Under the pieces are notes generated by a model. It was given only the letters and a program-made list of their open reading frames with translations, did no database searches and was not told the origin of the DNA. This document shows positions 12,436 through 25,227 of a DNA stretch of 64,000 nt, in pieces. The first letter of the stretch is position 1. Each line of letters begins with the position of its first letter. The position numbers and the translations under genes were made by a program. The stretch covers positions 23,459,419-23,523,418 of the forward strand of contig OZ020486.1 in assembly GCA_963971405.1 (NCBI GenBank), in the 5' to 3' direction. The stretch is from Psococerastis gibbosa (taxonomy: Eukaryota > Arthropoda > Insecta > Psocodea > Psocidae).

Positions 12436-13700
12436 ACAACCGCCGCCGAATAACATTTAACATCATTAAGTCATTATGTTCGTTGAACCGCAAAAAACAT
12501 CAAACCGCAAAAAGCCGAAGGAATAAGCTGAATATAATGGAACGTCTAAAGTGCAAATTATTTATTTATAAAATTAAATTATAAAAAATAGATACATTTT
12601 ATTTAAGTATTAAATATTAAAGATGAGTCGTATGAATTTGTGGATAAGTAAGTTAAGTAATTTTTAATGTGTTTAAAAGAATTACCTATGTCCCTGAGGT
12701 GATTTAAAAATTTGTTGTCTTTATAGATTTTAAAAATGTTGTAAAATCTAGGAAAGATCTATTTTAGGTGTTGGCAAAACGTGCTATCTGCCATTTTAAG
12801 GAGATGAAGACCAAATAAAAAAACAAAAACGTCGGAGTTTTCTAGTTCATTTGCCTTTGTCTCCCTATTTTTGTTACTCAGGTACATTACTTAGCATAAT
12901 AGAAGCCATAGAAACCTGAATTATTTACAATTACAAAATTTCAAAACTCCCCAGTTTTCTACTAGTAGCCTTTAATGTCATTCATGCCATGGAGGCAGAA
13001 AACATTACTGTAAGCATTTAATATCCCCTTACAGAGAATAATGAATTTTTAACTCTATTTTTTTCGTCTCCTATGCCTGCACGCTACTATAGGCCTCAAT
13101 AGAAAGAAAGAAATTTGTCTTTATTTTCCATATAGGCAGTCATTATCATTATTAAAAGCACAGGCAACTGTTATCACATGAGATTCAAATTTGGAAAGAA
13201 AGGGTCTATTCTCAGAGGCGGCTCAAGAGATTGTTCCAGAGTCAGGGGGTGGGGTCATTGGCTAAAAATATGGGGGTTGGCGAGTTTAATTTCCTACCAA
13301 GCCCCCCCCCCATGTAGTGTATTCTTTAAAAGTTATGGGGTTACTCGTACATGAAAGCATATAGGCACATCAAAAGTCAATTATAGCTAATGTATTCTGC
13401 GGTCTTAGCTTTGGTGCAGACACAGGTAGATAAAGAAGTTACATGAATTTTATTAAAATCGTGTTAATATTACACTCATTATTTTCAAAAATTGGTACTC
13501 AAAAGGGTACATACCACTAACACAGGAAAAATAAAACATTTTTTAATATTTAGGAGTGAAATGATGGAGAAAATGGATAAAAATTACGCATGACGAGAGC
13601 AAAAAACTTTTAGATTTTGCAGACACATCGTATTTTGGGGGTCCCCCGGGAGAAAATGTTTGAAACAATAGGCCCGAAATAGTGAGAGTTAACAGAGTTA
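12436..13700. other. Mlc2 3' UTR and downstream flank
   Basis: AT-rich sequence with polyadenylation-type signals around 12.57-12.82 kb. No further coding exon is seen. A GGGGGTGGGG segment with a later CCCCCCCCC run at 13.21-13.32 kb resembles the poly-G hAT relics but has no readable target duplication. Confidence 0.5.
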
Positions 13701-13714
13701 ACATTTTACAGTAC

Positions 13715-14050
13715 CGAAAAGTGATATTTTTTCATTTGGCTGAAAACAATCAGAGTCAGAGTACAATCCTGAACCATTGTGCTCCCTGTTGCCATGATCA
13801 GTGGTCGACAACCGTGTACATTCAACCTTTTTCAACCTGCATTCTGAGAGGATAATAACAGAGGCTTCGGATGCAGCCATGGAAGGTATTGTTATCAATT
13901 GAAAGTTTGTCAACCTTCTGCGTTATGCAGATGACATTGTGCTGATTACTTCACCAAAAGAACACCTGCATTCGTTATTAAATAAAATAAGTGTAGCTGG
14001 CACAAATGCAGGCATCTTAATACTATATAATACTGTATATGTCGGTACAT
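13715..14050 (+). mobile_element. LINE reverse-transcriptase fragment (dead)
   Basis: Translation with frameshifts and stops gives FNLHSERI...EGIVIN, then LLRYADDIVLI and SPKEHLHSLLNKI. This is the palm of a non-LTR reverse transcriptase around its catalytic YADD (about 13.92-13.95 kb). It is interrupted by an in-frame stop and ends where the Tc1 element begins. Confidence 0.7.
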
Positions 14051-14051
14051 A

Positions 14052-16072
14052 CAGTCATGGAAAAAATAATAAGAACACGGAGTTTTCCACTATTTTCTCC
14101 GGAACTATTAGAGATAATTGTACCAAACATGGGCATGAACACCACTACCTAGAGGTACTTCATTGCTGTTATCATCAGTTATAAGCAATGCTTACTTCTT
14201 TCAAAATTGAAGATACTTGAAATCTGGCTGGCAAAAATAATAAGAACGCAGGACATTTTTTGTTTATTTGAGCTATGTCACGATACATTTTTCCCTATTC
14301 TGCAGTTAATAAGTTAAAACAGTGTACTTCTGAAGATATGCAGTGATCACAGCATTGCTCGGCCGAGGAGAGACCCGTCATTTCACTTCTTCGGAAAGAA
14401 GGGAGAAATGGCGGAAAATAGTAATCTCTTGCAAAGAAAAGAAGCAATTATTTTTCAAGCTATGAAACAAGACCCCAAGAGTGAAACGAGGGGCAGAAGG
14501 CGGAAGACAACACCATATTTTGACCGATAGCTCGTTAGGAAGTCGAAAGTGACACCGCTCGTAAGTTCTCGAGACCTGAAAAAATGCCTAAACGCTCCCA
14601 TCAGCGAACGAAGAATTAGGGGACGGTTGCTTGAAGTCGCCTTGCCTAGTCGATCTCAAAGAAATGTTCCACTTCTGTGTTTAAAGAAGATTAAAGACCG
14701 TCTTGTCTTCGTGTCTATCAAGGCCGTAGGCAAGGGGGGGGGCTTATTGGGCTGCAGCCCCCCCCCGAAATTTTTGAAAAAAAAATTCTTTTCTCCGGGG
14801 GAAACCCCCGGGCCCCCCTGTAGCAACATAAATATGCATTCCTTTGTAAGCTTTGCTGCTGTAAAACCCCACTGCTTAGCACTTATAGGTGGATTTTTTC
14901 CCCCGGGGGAGACCCCCGGACCCCCTCTTTGGGTTAGAATGCAATATCATTTCTATGCAATTTAAACCGTCGTTACGATAACATTACGATTTAGTCCGCA
15001 TATCCGCAAAATATTATACGCCAATGTTCGCACCAAAGCTAATTCCGCCTATAAATTGACGTTTGGTGTGGCTATGCTATCATATATGTACTCAGTAACA
15101 CCATTACTTCAAAAGAATACACTAGATATAATTGAATTCTCAAGAATTTTTTTTACACTGGATAGGATCACAGTTGCCGCAGCCACCCCCGAAAAAAAAT
15201 CCTGGCTACGGGCTTGGTGTCTATGAACTGTTATGGGGGACATGGCGCAACGTCTTGTGAAGCGATGAAACAAATGTAAATCTTCTCGATACTTATAGAA
15301 AACGTATTTCAGAAGACCGCCCAATGCTTGTTTAAATCCCAGAAACCCAAAAAATACTATAAAGCTCGGTAGCGGTAACATCCTGTGTGTTTCTTTTACT
15401 ACGGAGTTGGCCCAATACATCGTATAGAAGATATCATGACGAAGGAGAGTTACAGAGACACACTCCAAGACGTAATGCCACCCTATGCTGACGAGAAAAT
15501 ACCAGTAAAATGGGTCCTTCAGCAGGGCAACGACCCCAAGAACTCCTTCAAACTAGTGAAGTAGTGATTTGTGGACAGCAGAGTCGATATTTTACCGCGG
15601 TCAGCGCAGTCACCCGGCTTCAACCCCATCAAAAACTTGTGGAATGACCTGACGAGCCGTGTACGCAATGAAAAAATTTCGAAGAAGGAACTACTGAGGC
15701 TTCAAGTGAAGAAGACACGGGAGATGATACACATCATTGTATGTCAATACTTGGTGGTGTCGATGAGAAACTGCTGCAATGCTGTAATGCAGAACAATGG
15801 GCAGACCACCAAATGTTAGTTTAATTGAAGTTCTTGCATAATAAAGCTAAAAATTGTAAAATGTTTCACCACGTTCTTATTATTTTTGCCAGGCAAATTT
15901 CAACTATCTTCAATTTTGAAAGAAGTAAGCATTGCTTATAACTGATGGTAACAGTAATGAAGTACCTCTAGGTAGTGGTGTTCATGCCCAAGTTTGGTGA
16001 AATTATCTCTAACATTTCTAACCGAAGAAAATAGTGGAAAACTCCGTGTTCTTATTATTTTTGCCATGACTG
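14052..16072 (+). mobile_element. Dead IR/DR-type Tc1/mariner element with nested hAT MITE
   Basis: Ends CAGTCATGG...CCATGACTG are flanked by TA (14050-14051 and 16073-16074). Each ~200-bp terminal repeat contains an outer and an inner copy of GGCAAAAATAATAAGAAC, the IR/DR arrangement. Plus-strand remnants of the transposase include an N-terminal DNA-binding part (about 14.38-14.71 kb), an SDET motif after the nested insertion (about 15.26 kb) and QSPGFNPIKNLWNDL near 15.6 kb, corresponding to the usual SPDLNPIENLW. Several stops and frameshifts and the 498-bp insertion make it inactive. Without the insertion it would be about 1.5 kb, normal for Tc1. Confidence 0.88.
14719..15216. mobile_element. 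hAT-like MITE nested in the Tc1 element
   Basis: Ends CAAGGCCGTAGGCAAG and CCTGGCTACGGGCTTG are flanked by an exact 8-bp duplication, GTGTCTAT (14711-14718 and 15217-15224). A G9 run follows the left end and CCCCCGAAAAAAAATCC precedes the right end. The apparent open frame across it is an artefact of the repeat. It inserted into an already recognisable Tc1 transposase, which gives a relative age. Confidence 0.87.
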
Positions 16073-16099
16073 TATGTATGTATATCGATTTTAGGAAAC

Positions 16100-16585
16100 A
16101 CTGTAACTTCCATAGGTAATATCCGATAATTGGCACAAAAATTTATCAAACAAATATCTTGATCAAGTTCAATAACCAGTTAGGCATTTTGTTTCCAGAT
16201 GGTGGCAGATCAAAACCTTAAAAAAATCATATCTGTTAATATTGGTTGTAGAGGGATGGAATAACATGTGACTGAAACCCTGTATTTTTATCCACAATAA
16301 TGGCAATAAACTAGTTTTACGACAAATGAACGATTTCAAGGAGGCGGCCGGTCAAAATGAAATTAATGTGATACTTACACAAAAGTTCATAGTCGTCTAC
16401 AATGTAGAATAAACTTAGCCTTCGAAAAAGGAGACGGCGGGGTCGACGCTTGTGCGAAATGTGTTCTAGTGTACTTTAATAGTACCATATGTTATGATTT
16501 ATAAGGGGAGGAGAAACTGCCACTTCGTGAAATGACCCTACACCTGATCGGGCAGATTTGAAAGGGATTTTTTAATAGGGACCCA
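16100..16585 (+). repeat. Dispersed repeat (family E), copy 1
   Basis: Diverged collinear similarity to 54.5-55.7 kb: shared blocks include TTGGCACAAAAATT, TTCAATAACCAG / TTCGTTAACCAG, AAAAGTTCATAGTCG, and a terminal GATCGG followed by GAAAGGGATTTTTT. The Tc1 element lies directly to its left. No coding capacity is seen. Confidence 0.55.
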
Positions 16586-16989
16586 ATTTAATAATGGTAT
16601 CCCTATTAAAAAGTTAGTTAGCGTTTAATTGAATCTTGGCTAGGAAATAGAAAAACCCTTCAGCATATTCCTCCAACGCAACAGGTGATTGACAAGCAAA
16701 GTCTAAATTTGAAGTTGTGAAATAAAGCCAGCATTATTAATATTTAATAATATATAGGATAATGACGTAGTACTAGGCCCTTAAAAACATTTTAGCTCTT
16801 GAAACATTTTGCGCAACATGTAGGCATTTTTAACTATTCGTCAATTGAACTATCTGTAAGTATAGATTATTGTACGACGCAAGACATGACATTTACAGCT
16901 TTCAAGAGGCCACTTGACCCTTTGCAAACAAGCGACACGTTTCTTAACCACCTTAACCAAATAAATATCTGCTCAACAATCGGGTGTAT

Positions 16990-17160
16990 CGTGTACCGGG
17001 CCGTCCTAGTTGAGTGTAAGAGAGGGCATTATAGCCCCAACTTCGCTAGGTTGATTTAGTAATAGAACCTTATTTATTTATTTATAAGAGGATATACGTG
17101 GAGGATTTAGAATAAACTGCACTTGTCGGGCTTGTGGTCCAGCGGTTAAGACGACAAGAC
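16990..17160 (+). repeat. SINE family A tail followed by a family B tRNA-like head
   Basis: TGTAAGAGAGGGCATTATAG and TTATTTATTTATTTATAA match the family A 3' end. Immediately after, 17,128-17,155 matches the tRNA-like head at 4555 (GGTCCAGCGGTTAAGACGAC) and is then truncated. A further family A tail lies at 18,025-18,118. Confidence 0.55.
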
Positions 17161-18509
17161 CAGTTTCGTTTTAATTTATATTTAGCTAAGAAACTCATCA
17201 AGAACATCCGAACTTTAATCAAGAGTCATCACAACCGGAAGTGGCAATATTTTCGAAGTCTCGCAAACGTCATGGGGTCATCTGATAAAAGTGAACCGAA
17301 AGTATACGAACGTAAGTGATTTGTTTTTATGTCGCTAAGAGTAATGAAAATTAACGATGAATTCAAAATAGCATTGAAACTTGTTCGTGTAGGTGGAAGA
17401 GTATTCATACATTAATTATGCTCACTCAAATGTGTTGGAAATTTCGCAATTTGTTGAGTCACAAGAGCCCACTCTAATTTTTTTTATTATTCTTAATCTA
17501 AGGATGCAGTTCATAGGTACGTCATTACTATATGATTTAGTTAATTGGCAGATTAGCTCCAGAGCCATTTCCCATTTTCGGATAAAATAGAACGAAAAAT
17601 GTGGGTTTTTAAATTTAACAACGTTCTCTATGTTTAGTATACGTATGATATGTCCTTATGTTTGATTAATTTAAGGGCGAATACAAGTTTGGGTTGACTT
17701 GTGCGTTCGAGTTGTTCGTATATCGTGCGCTGTTTAGGATATGTTAGTTAGTGTGTAGTGGCAAGTTTCTATCAAGAGCGCACTTGGTAACAATGTTGCC
17801 CAGGGACCGTCTAAAACAGTTGGTGATGCTTGGCAAACTGCTATCAGGAGCGCACTGGACCATTTTGAAGTGATTGGTTGCCAAATTTAGTTGAAATACT
17901 GCATGCTATAAACCATACTGTAAGCTAATTGGTCCCTTCTTTAAGTGGCGCACCCAGTGTCCCGAACTCGAAAGCTGTCAGATAGCATAGTCAACAACGC
18001 ATGTTTTGGATGGCATATAAAGCAGTCCCGGGCAATCCTAGTTGCGTGTAAGGTAAAGAGGCCATTATAGCCTTGGTTCTGCTGGGTTGACCTGGCAATA
18101 AAACAAAGTTATTTATTTATGACGCTTAATTCGAACATACCCTTCAAATAGGAACGATTTGAACAAGGAAAAGAGGAATTAAGAGGTGACGAAGCAATTA
18201 CGCAAGGCGCAATTAACAGGGCGTAAAGACATTAACTCAGTTCCAAAGCAAACATAATTCTGAAAATTAAGCAGAAAATTCTTCTGGTTTTCGCATCATA
18301 AATTAGAAGCGAATGTTGCAAAGGACAGCTTTGGCGATTAAATGTTCTTGAGCATTAACATGACGCAGGTTAAAAATATGTAACGCGGGATAATTTCAGA
18401 ATCAAGGGAAACTGTCCAAAAATTTAATAAAGTCGGAAATGTGATGCTTGGAGTGGGAAGATTCCACGGGCAGCTGCAGTCTCTCTACGATTCTCATACA
18501 GAGGACCAC
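17160..18509. other. Upstream flank of the second light-chain gene
   Basis: No supported gene. Contains a SINE family A tail (18,025-18,118) and AT-rich sequence. The segment just before the start codon (CAGCTGCAGTCTCTCTACG, about 18.47-18.49 kb) could contain an initiator, but no core promoter can be fixed by eye. Confidence 0.4.
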
Positions 18510-21500
18510 CATGAGCGAACCTGACAAAAAGGACAAGGTACGATAATTATTATTTTATATTATTATTGAAATTATTTTTGTTTAATTTTTAATTTTAATA
18601 TTATTACTTTTTAATTAGTTTTTTGATTTGGTCCTGAAAGTGACGAGCTTTATTTCAACTTTTTTTTCCATGGATCTACTGTAGCTTTACCTGAATGAAT
18701 ACCGTGTGAAACAGGAAACGTCGAAACTTATTATGATTTTTTGATTCAGTCTTACAATTGCCAGACAAAAGAAAAAAATTTAGTACGAATAGACCTATTG
18801 TAAATACCGACAAAATAATTTTCGGGAAGGTATAGTTTATTACGGACATACAGTATATAAAGTCAGGCCGATGTAGTATGAATTAACAAAAATAATAAAT
18901 GGGGCAATCATATTGGCATGAAGTGTACGCCGATGGCAGCGGTACGCCTCTGGATGGCTTGACCTACTTTGGGCCTGGTGTGTTGAACCTGCTGACGACC
19001 GCTGACAATGAGTACCTAGAGTGTGTAAGCATTGTACAGCGGACGTCCAAGAAGGGAGGCACGAGCCAGGCCCGGGGTAGCCCAAGATGTCCAGGGGTGG
19101 ACTTGAAGGCCTGTGATTCCCATCAATACATCTGAGATCAACCAATCCGGCCTTCTCTTGTTTAGGGTAAGTTCCTTTCTAGATGTTATATGGTACCTCA
19201 GATTCACCCTGACCTCTGAATCTGAGGGATCATACGACACCGAACTGAATTTGCGGAAATAGGAAACGCTAACCGCTGCTTTGGGATCACCTGATGCCTC
19301 ATTTTACTACAACTACTACACTCGCCCCGGAAATATACTATTATTCACTATCCTGTGGCATAGTGGGGAAACTATGTTAAAACAGAAACTAGACAAAAGT
19401 AAATAAATAAACAAAATTCCATTGCATTTTCTTGTTCGATATTTTAGTTTTTACATATAATTAGGTAGCTTCTCCACATTACCATGGATAGTGCCGAGAG
19501 CCCCTATTAGTAACTTACTAAACAGGTTTCCCTCAGAATTAAAATTCGGAGAACCAAAAAAAAAATTTTTTTTTTGTTGCTTGAAAACGCTTCTACATTC
19601 AATCAACATCGAGTATATTTAATAAGAAAAATTGTCTGTCACAGCCGAAAAAGAAGAAAGTTGCTAAGGAAAAAGAGAACATTGATGGATTAGCGCCACC
19701 AGAAGGAGACAGAAAAAGCTCCCTAACTCCAGAAAGAAGGGGGAGCGAGAAAGAACCGAAATCAAGAAAATCATCAGCAGCAGACGCAACAGAAAAGCCA
19801 TCACGAAAAAGTTCAGCTGCAACTGAGGAAAGCGGAGAAAGGAAAGGCTCAAAATCACGCAAGTCATCAGCAGCAGTAGAACCTGCTAAACCAGGTAATT
19901 AATTCACTAATGTTCAACCAAATAACAATGAATACTTATTCAAATTTTGTCTTGAAGAAATTGATAACTAACCGCCAACCCATTTGCTTACAAACTTTTT
20001 ATGATGCAAAATAAAAGGTTAAAAAAGAAAAGTTAAAGTGTTAAAAAAAAATGTTGACGGGACTTTTTGGCTTAAAAGACCATTCTATTCATCTGCTATT
20101 TACGGTAAAGGCACAACTGTCCATAAATGACAAAACACTAAAACGCATGGAGTGTGCCATGTTACACCTGCAACAAATGAATATTCTACATAACTGAAAT
20201 AAAAGGGGCGACCGTTTGGTGAGAATCATTACGTATTGTTTTAATTTTTGGAAATGTAACAAAAAATTGCAGGTCAAAGATATGAATATGAAAGAAATTA
20301 AAATAAAAAAGCCAAAACTAATTGGCTAAAATGATACAGAAATTGTAAGCGGGAGACATAGTAATAAAAAGTGTAATGAAATGTAATATAGGTCTACTTC
20401 CAGAGAAATAAAAAACTAACACAGAGGCCTGGTGTAGGGAAAATTTCCTCCTTATAAACCTACAAAAATGCCAAACAGTTGTCATAGGCACTCAGAGGGC
20501 TACTATCACCATCTTTTCCGCCGACCCGCCACCCATCCAAATTCTAGGCAGAGATATTCCATATGAGCACGAGACGGTTAGGAACCTTGGTGTAATGCTG
20601 GACACTGGTCTCACCTGGCACCACCACTCCAAACAAGTGTGTAAAAAAGCTCTCTTTGCCCTTCACTCACTGCAGCGCTTAAAGCACATCCTACCTCAGA
20701 CCATAAAAAAAACTTTGGTCCAAACCCTAGTCTTTCCTATCTTTGACTACGCTGACACCGTCTACTCAAGCTGCAAGGAGCAGGATGCCTATCGCCTGCA
20801 GTGTGCCCAAAATTCGTGCATGAGATTTATCTATCTGGTAAAGCGCAGGGACCACATAACACCATCGTATGTTGACAATAATATGCTTAAATTAAAATAC
20901 AGGCGTCTCCAGCATGCATTAACTTTAATGTACAAGATACAAACTACTACAGTGCCCTCATACCTGTTTAATCGGTTAGCTCTCTTAAACACGACTAGGA
21001 ATGGTAAAATTTTCAAAATTGCTCGACATAAGACTAACCAATATGGAGAAGCTTTTCTCGTCCAAACTGCGAGGGAGTGGAATAAACACCCCTGTAGCAT
21101 AAGGTCCCAGCCATCCCTTGCCACTTTCAAAGTCTCAGGTCTCACCTTCTAGCCCGACAAAGGTCAGTATCCCAGGATTAGGCCTTGACACAGTCCATGC
21201 TGTTTTGAGTTCTTCTTATTCTTATTGTTGTTTTTCTCGTTTTTGTTCTGTTTTGTTTGTGTTTTTATTGAATTAGGGAAACTTTAGGACAATACTAACA
21301 ACACTAGTCTTAAGAATCATGATTATTGTAATACTACGAGGTAATTCCTTGCCTTGCCGGGGTTAGCCCAGAAGACTATCTAGTCTTATGGTTCGCCCAG
21401 GTAAAAATAAAGTCGTTATTTATTATTTATTTTATTTAACACAGATGCCAATTTGCGGAAAGTTCATAAACCTTGATAGAGTACGCCAGGGTTTACATAA

Positions 21501-23777
21501 CACTTCATTTCTTAATACTTATTCGTCTCAAAATCGTGAAATGTAATTGCGTATTCTAATTTGTGAATAATTTTCAGATTATTCTTTATCAACCTTTCCT
21601 TTGCTGTCCCAATTTCCTCATTTGGAATTTTTCCTCCCTCGTTTTGTAGGCTGACATTGAACAGGCAATCGAGGACAATTTGATGAGGAGTACCAGTAAA
21701 TTAGCATTTTTAAATGTATTTCAGATGTCACAGAAGATTCCTATAATGAAAACGAAGAAGAACCTGTTGATTTGGCGTCACTTCTTCCACCACCACCTAA
21801 GGAGGAGGACCCAAACAAAACTCCATTTGAAAAGTTTGCTGAAGCTGACAAAATAGACGTTAATGCGCCCGTCAAGTATTTCGAAGCCCCTCCAGAAAAT
21901 AGCAAAACCGATTTGCATCTTCTCCAAGATTTGGATACGAGACGGTTGGCTGAACTAATGGAGGTGAGTATTGCTGGCGACTGACATCAAATAATTCAAA
22001 TTCACGTACTGCAAAATCGTATTGGAAACAAGTTCATCTAAACCGTTACGACGAAAATGATTTTTGTTATCCAGGCTTTCAATATGTTTGACTTCGACCA
22101 GGATGGAGTTATTAGCGGTAGCGATCTGAGACGAACATTTGCATCACTCGACAGACCAGACATGCCAGATGATGAAATTCAGCAAATGCTATCAGAGGTA
22201 CGGTACATTGTTACTCATTATGGCTTTCGAGATGATTTAATAATTGCAATAAGTACATAGCTTAAAACCGTAGGAGCCCCAGGGGTTTTTTTCAGTTAGT
22301 TAAACGGATAATAAATAATGAAACTATAATTTTGGTGATGGGGCAATTGTATAGTTAATTGTGTATCTTAAGGTCAAAGGAACAAAATTAGTGAGGCAAA
22401 CAGAAGGATTTAAAATGTCCTTTCATTTGATGCGCAACGTGACCCGGTTCACAAAATTGAGAATTCGATGATACCACTTGAAACTGCCCTCTCTAGTGCA
22501 TTAATGCGTTATTAAATGCCAAAAAATGTTGACTCCTAGCTTGCCATCGATTTTTTACAACACATCAAAGTTCTACATAATAGCAGCATAGTCTACTGTA
22601 TAACATCTAATTGTATTCTTCGTTATATGGACAGGCCCTGAATCCATTGGACTTCGATGCGTTTATTGTCCTAATGGGATACAAAACCCTCGAACTAGAC
22701 GCAGAAGAGGTTCTTATGAATGCCCTGTCACAATGGGATTATGGTACTGAAGGACTCATTTCAGAAGATAGGTAAGTATGTTTTTCAATCATTCAAAACT
22801 ACAATTTCCTAATAAAATGAAAAGTAATTGATACAAAGCAGTTCATTATTTTGCCTCCAAAAGATAAGAAGTTAAAAAGTGTGTATGAACTAGAATTAAA
22901 AACATATCGTATGTATTATTATGTATCCACGGATCTGGATCAACATCCAACACCTTACAGAATAATAGTGCCTACCAAAATCATACGTGGTGCATGCAAT
23001 TATGTCCACGTACGTATTTTAATCGCATATTTAAAAGCTCCATGAGAGAAATCAGGCAATACTCAGTCTGTAAATTGAGCCCAAAAGTTACCCAGTAACG
23101 ACAGAATCTATTGCTTTCAGGATTCGACGTGATCTAATCGCATTTGGGGAGAAATTTACTGAAGAAGAGGTAAGGATTGAGTATGAAAATAATTATATAT
23201 AGGCAGGCCTACAGTAGAAGTAGAATATCTTTCTCAATATGAAGGGTAATTGATTTAAATTTCCCTTTCAAAAGAGCATTTCGGATACCCTCGATACTTT
23301 TTTACACAAAGTCGAATTTTAAAAGTGATATTCATTGTGTAGAGCTGTAAAAAGTATCATAGGCATTGGAAGAAATACCTCTCAACATTTTTATACTTGA
23401 TACACCGACAGGCCAGTTTTCAAATTCCTTCCACATGCCTTGCCTATAGTTTTTTTTTAACACATAACTTTTCAATATTGTAGACAATAGGTGTTTGTAC
23501 CACATATCAAGTATAAACATGTTTCTTCTACTGCCGATGATATTTTGTATAGCTATACAATGTTTCCTGTGAAATTCGACTTTGTACAAAGAAAACGAGA
23601 AGCGTGGGTGTCCGGTTTACTTTTAATAATTGATTTAATTCACAGGCCTATGCAGCTTTGGAGGACGCCCCGGTGGTAGTAATAAAGAACAAGGAGCGCA
23701 TGATCAACTACATCAAGTTTTCTAGTGATCTTTGTGGTCTACGCAAGCGCATGAAAGAGTATCAGAAAAAAAACTAG
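18510..23777 (+). CDS. Diverged myosin regulatory light chain-like protein, complete, 318 aa
   Basis: Exons 18510-18536, 19645-19894, 21725-21963, 22075-22197, 22635-22771, 23121-23169 and 23646-23777 join in frame (319 codons). Residues 1-20 are Lys-rich (PKKKKVAK at 10-17). Residues 30-90 hold four RKSS motifs (32, 50, 63, 81), three as SRKSSAA: likely basophilic-kinase sites, inferred. Residues 95-170 are an acidic/Pro linker. One canonical EF-hand loop, residues 178-189 (DFDQDGVISGSD), is followed by degenerate EF-hands and an unusual basic end (GLRKRMKEYQKKN). The C-terminal half aligns with Mlc2 (FNMFDFDQDGVISGSDLRRTF; FGEKFTEEE). Introns before the EF-hand 1 helix (phase 0, after E) and after SEDR (phase 2) match Mlc2 introns. 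The Mlc2 kinase site SNVF is absent. It is about 100 residues longer than typical light chains. The function is unknown beyond membership of the calmodulin/light-chain family. Confidence 0.85.
20440..21436 (+). mobile_element. 5'-truncated non-LTR retrotransposon, C-terminal end, in intron 2 of the second light-chain gene
   Basis: A continuous frame from about 20,443 to 21,152 gives LINLQKCQTVVIG, then RNLGVMLDTGLTW and REWNKHPCSIR. This is the thumb/C-terminal region after the reverse transcriptase of Jockey/CR1-type LINEs. A 3' UTR follows, ending in an ATTTATTATTTATTTTATTT tail at 21,436. It lies in the sense direction of the host gene. The intact frame suggests a fairly young insertion. 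Confidence 0.85.
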
Positions 23778-25200
23778 ATTGAATCGCTAATCGCTGCGGG
23801 CTTCCACGGTACTCTGTGGATCTTTTTATCACCTAAGAAGACATAGCAAAGCCAATTGGAATCAGGAATAGAGCGATAAGGAAAGAATTATATTCTATCA
23901 TTTTACAAGCAACAGTCCTTCCCACAGGGATTGAATTTTGGGTTCAGCGAAACATAGGGCGAAGTCACGAAATTCCTAATAATGTTCTTGGCGCGATTGG
24001 ATTTTGAGTTCAGCGAAACATAGGAACAAATCACGTAATTGCTAATAAATTTCTTGGCCCTCACTCTAATAATCTTTATAACCAACAATTAATTTGATTA
24101 AAAAGTCAATGTTGTTTTGTCCATTCAATATAACAACTGCAAACATAGGCATATAGTACTGAATAGAGGATAAACATATAGTATGGAAAATCACATCCTA
24201 GATATGTGACTGAGTTGTGAGGTTCATCAGAAGTAATGAAGTGCCAGTACGAGTGAACCCGTACATGTTTTCCTATATTATGTATAGGTATACCGCAATA
24301 GTTCCATGATAAATAATTGTCCCGTAGTTAAATATCGGTTACCTATAGATTTTCCGTATCCTAAAGCTCGGGATTCATCGATGGGACACTTGCATAGTAT
24401 AGAATCACCAGGCCAATAATTACACAATAATAATGGTATGGTATGTAATGCATTGGGTTTTGAATTATCCATTATATCTTCAAATAATTTTTTTTTCATC
24501 AAAACCATTGGAATGCACCTTATAGGATTTTCAAGCGGATAAGTGGAAATACGAGGCAGAGACTCAACAGAGAATGAGCACTATATTAGAGTGTACATTA
24601 AATTTATAACCTCGGCCTGACGTTTAAAAACGGTGCTTAGCAGGTAGTTCCTGATTGGCTGAGAGTCAGCACGAGGTGATGGGGTGACTCGCACACCTGG
24701 GAAGGAGGAACGACATAGGTTGCCCAAACGGCCGGAGTGGATTGCAGAATATGGTAAAAGGGCCTAATAGCCAATATGTATTTGAAGCTTGCTGGGTGAC
24801 CGGGTCCGCAACCCTGTTGTTTACATACAACAGCACCTAAAACGTACCTGAAGTTAAAATGCAATGGCTCATCAGAAAAAAATTTTCTGACAGACAGGTT
24901 CGTAAAAACTACTTTTTGGGTTCCTAGGACCTCAAAATGTCAAATCGTGTGAATCCATTGGAATCTTTAAATTGATCTTTTCGATTTTCACAAAGATTTC
25001 CGTATACGTCTTGTCCATTTTGTCTTGTTCTAAGGACAAACTTTATCAACGAATTACTTTCTTCATGAATTTCCTTGCTTGTAGTGCTATATGTGAGCGA
25101 ATTAGTGATAACTCGCTACTCGATGAAGGCTACCGATGTATGCAATAATAAGTAATAATAAAAATTAAAGTTACCTTGATTTATTGAAATAATACAAAAA
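23778..25200. other. Gap between the convergent light-chain and proteasome genes
   Basis: No gene seen. Contains two tandem related ~65-nt segments at 23.93-24.08 kb (TTCAGCGAAACATAGG twice), a repeat at 24.69-24.80 kb related in inverse to 36.73-36.82 kb, and a copy of the GGGTTCCTAGGACC repeat at 24.87-25.00 kb. Confidence 0.5.
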
Positions 25201-25227
25201 ATGTAGAGGTGCACCCTGCAAAACTCC

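Noticed and set aside
14549-14965. 138-residue frame rich in Gly/Pro
   Set aside because: It spans the junction of the Tc1 transposase relic and the hAT MITE; the Pro/Gly stretch is translated poly-G/C.
17134-17319. 61-residue frame with basic residues
   Set aside because: Begins inside a tRNA-like SINE head and has no splice context or recognised motif.
18899-19135. GC-rich open frame with YADGSG, possibly RNase H
   Set aside because: Only a short resemblance to YTDGS; the rest has no RNase H motifs and it lies in an intron. It may be a repeat fragment.
20831-21145. Minus-strand 104-residue frame
   Set aside because: Shadow of the plus-strand LINE coding sequence.
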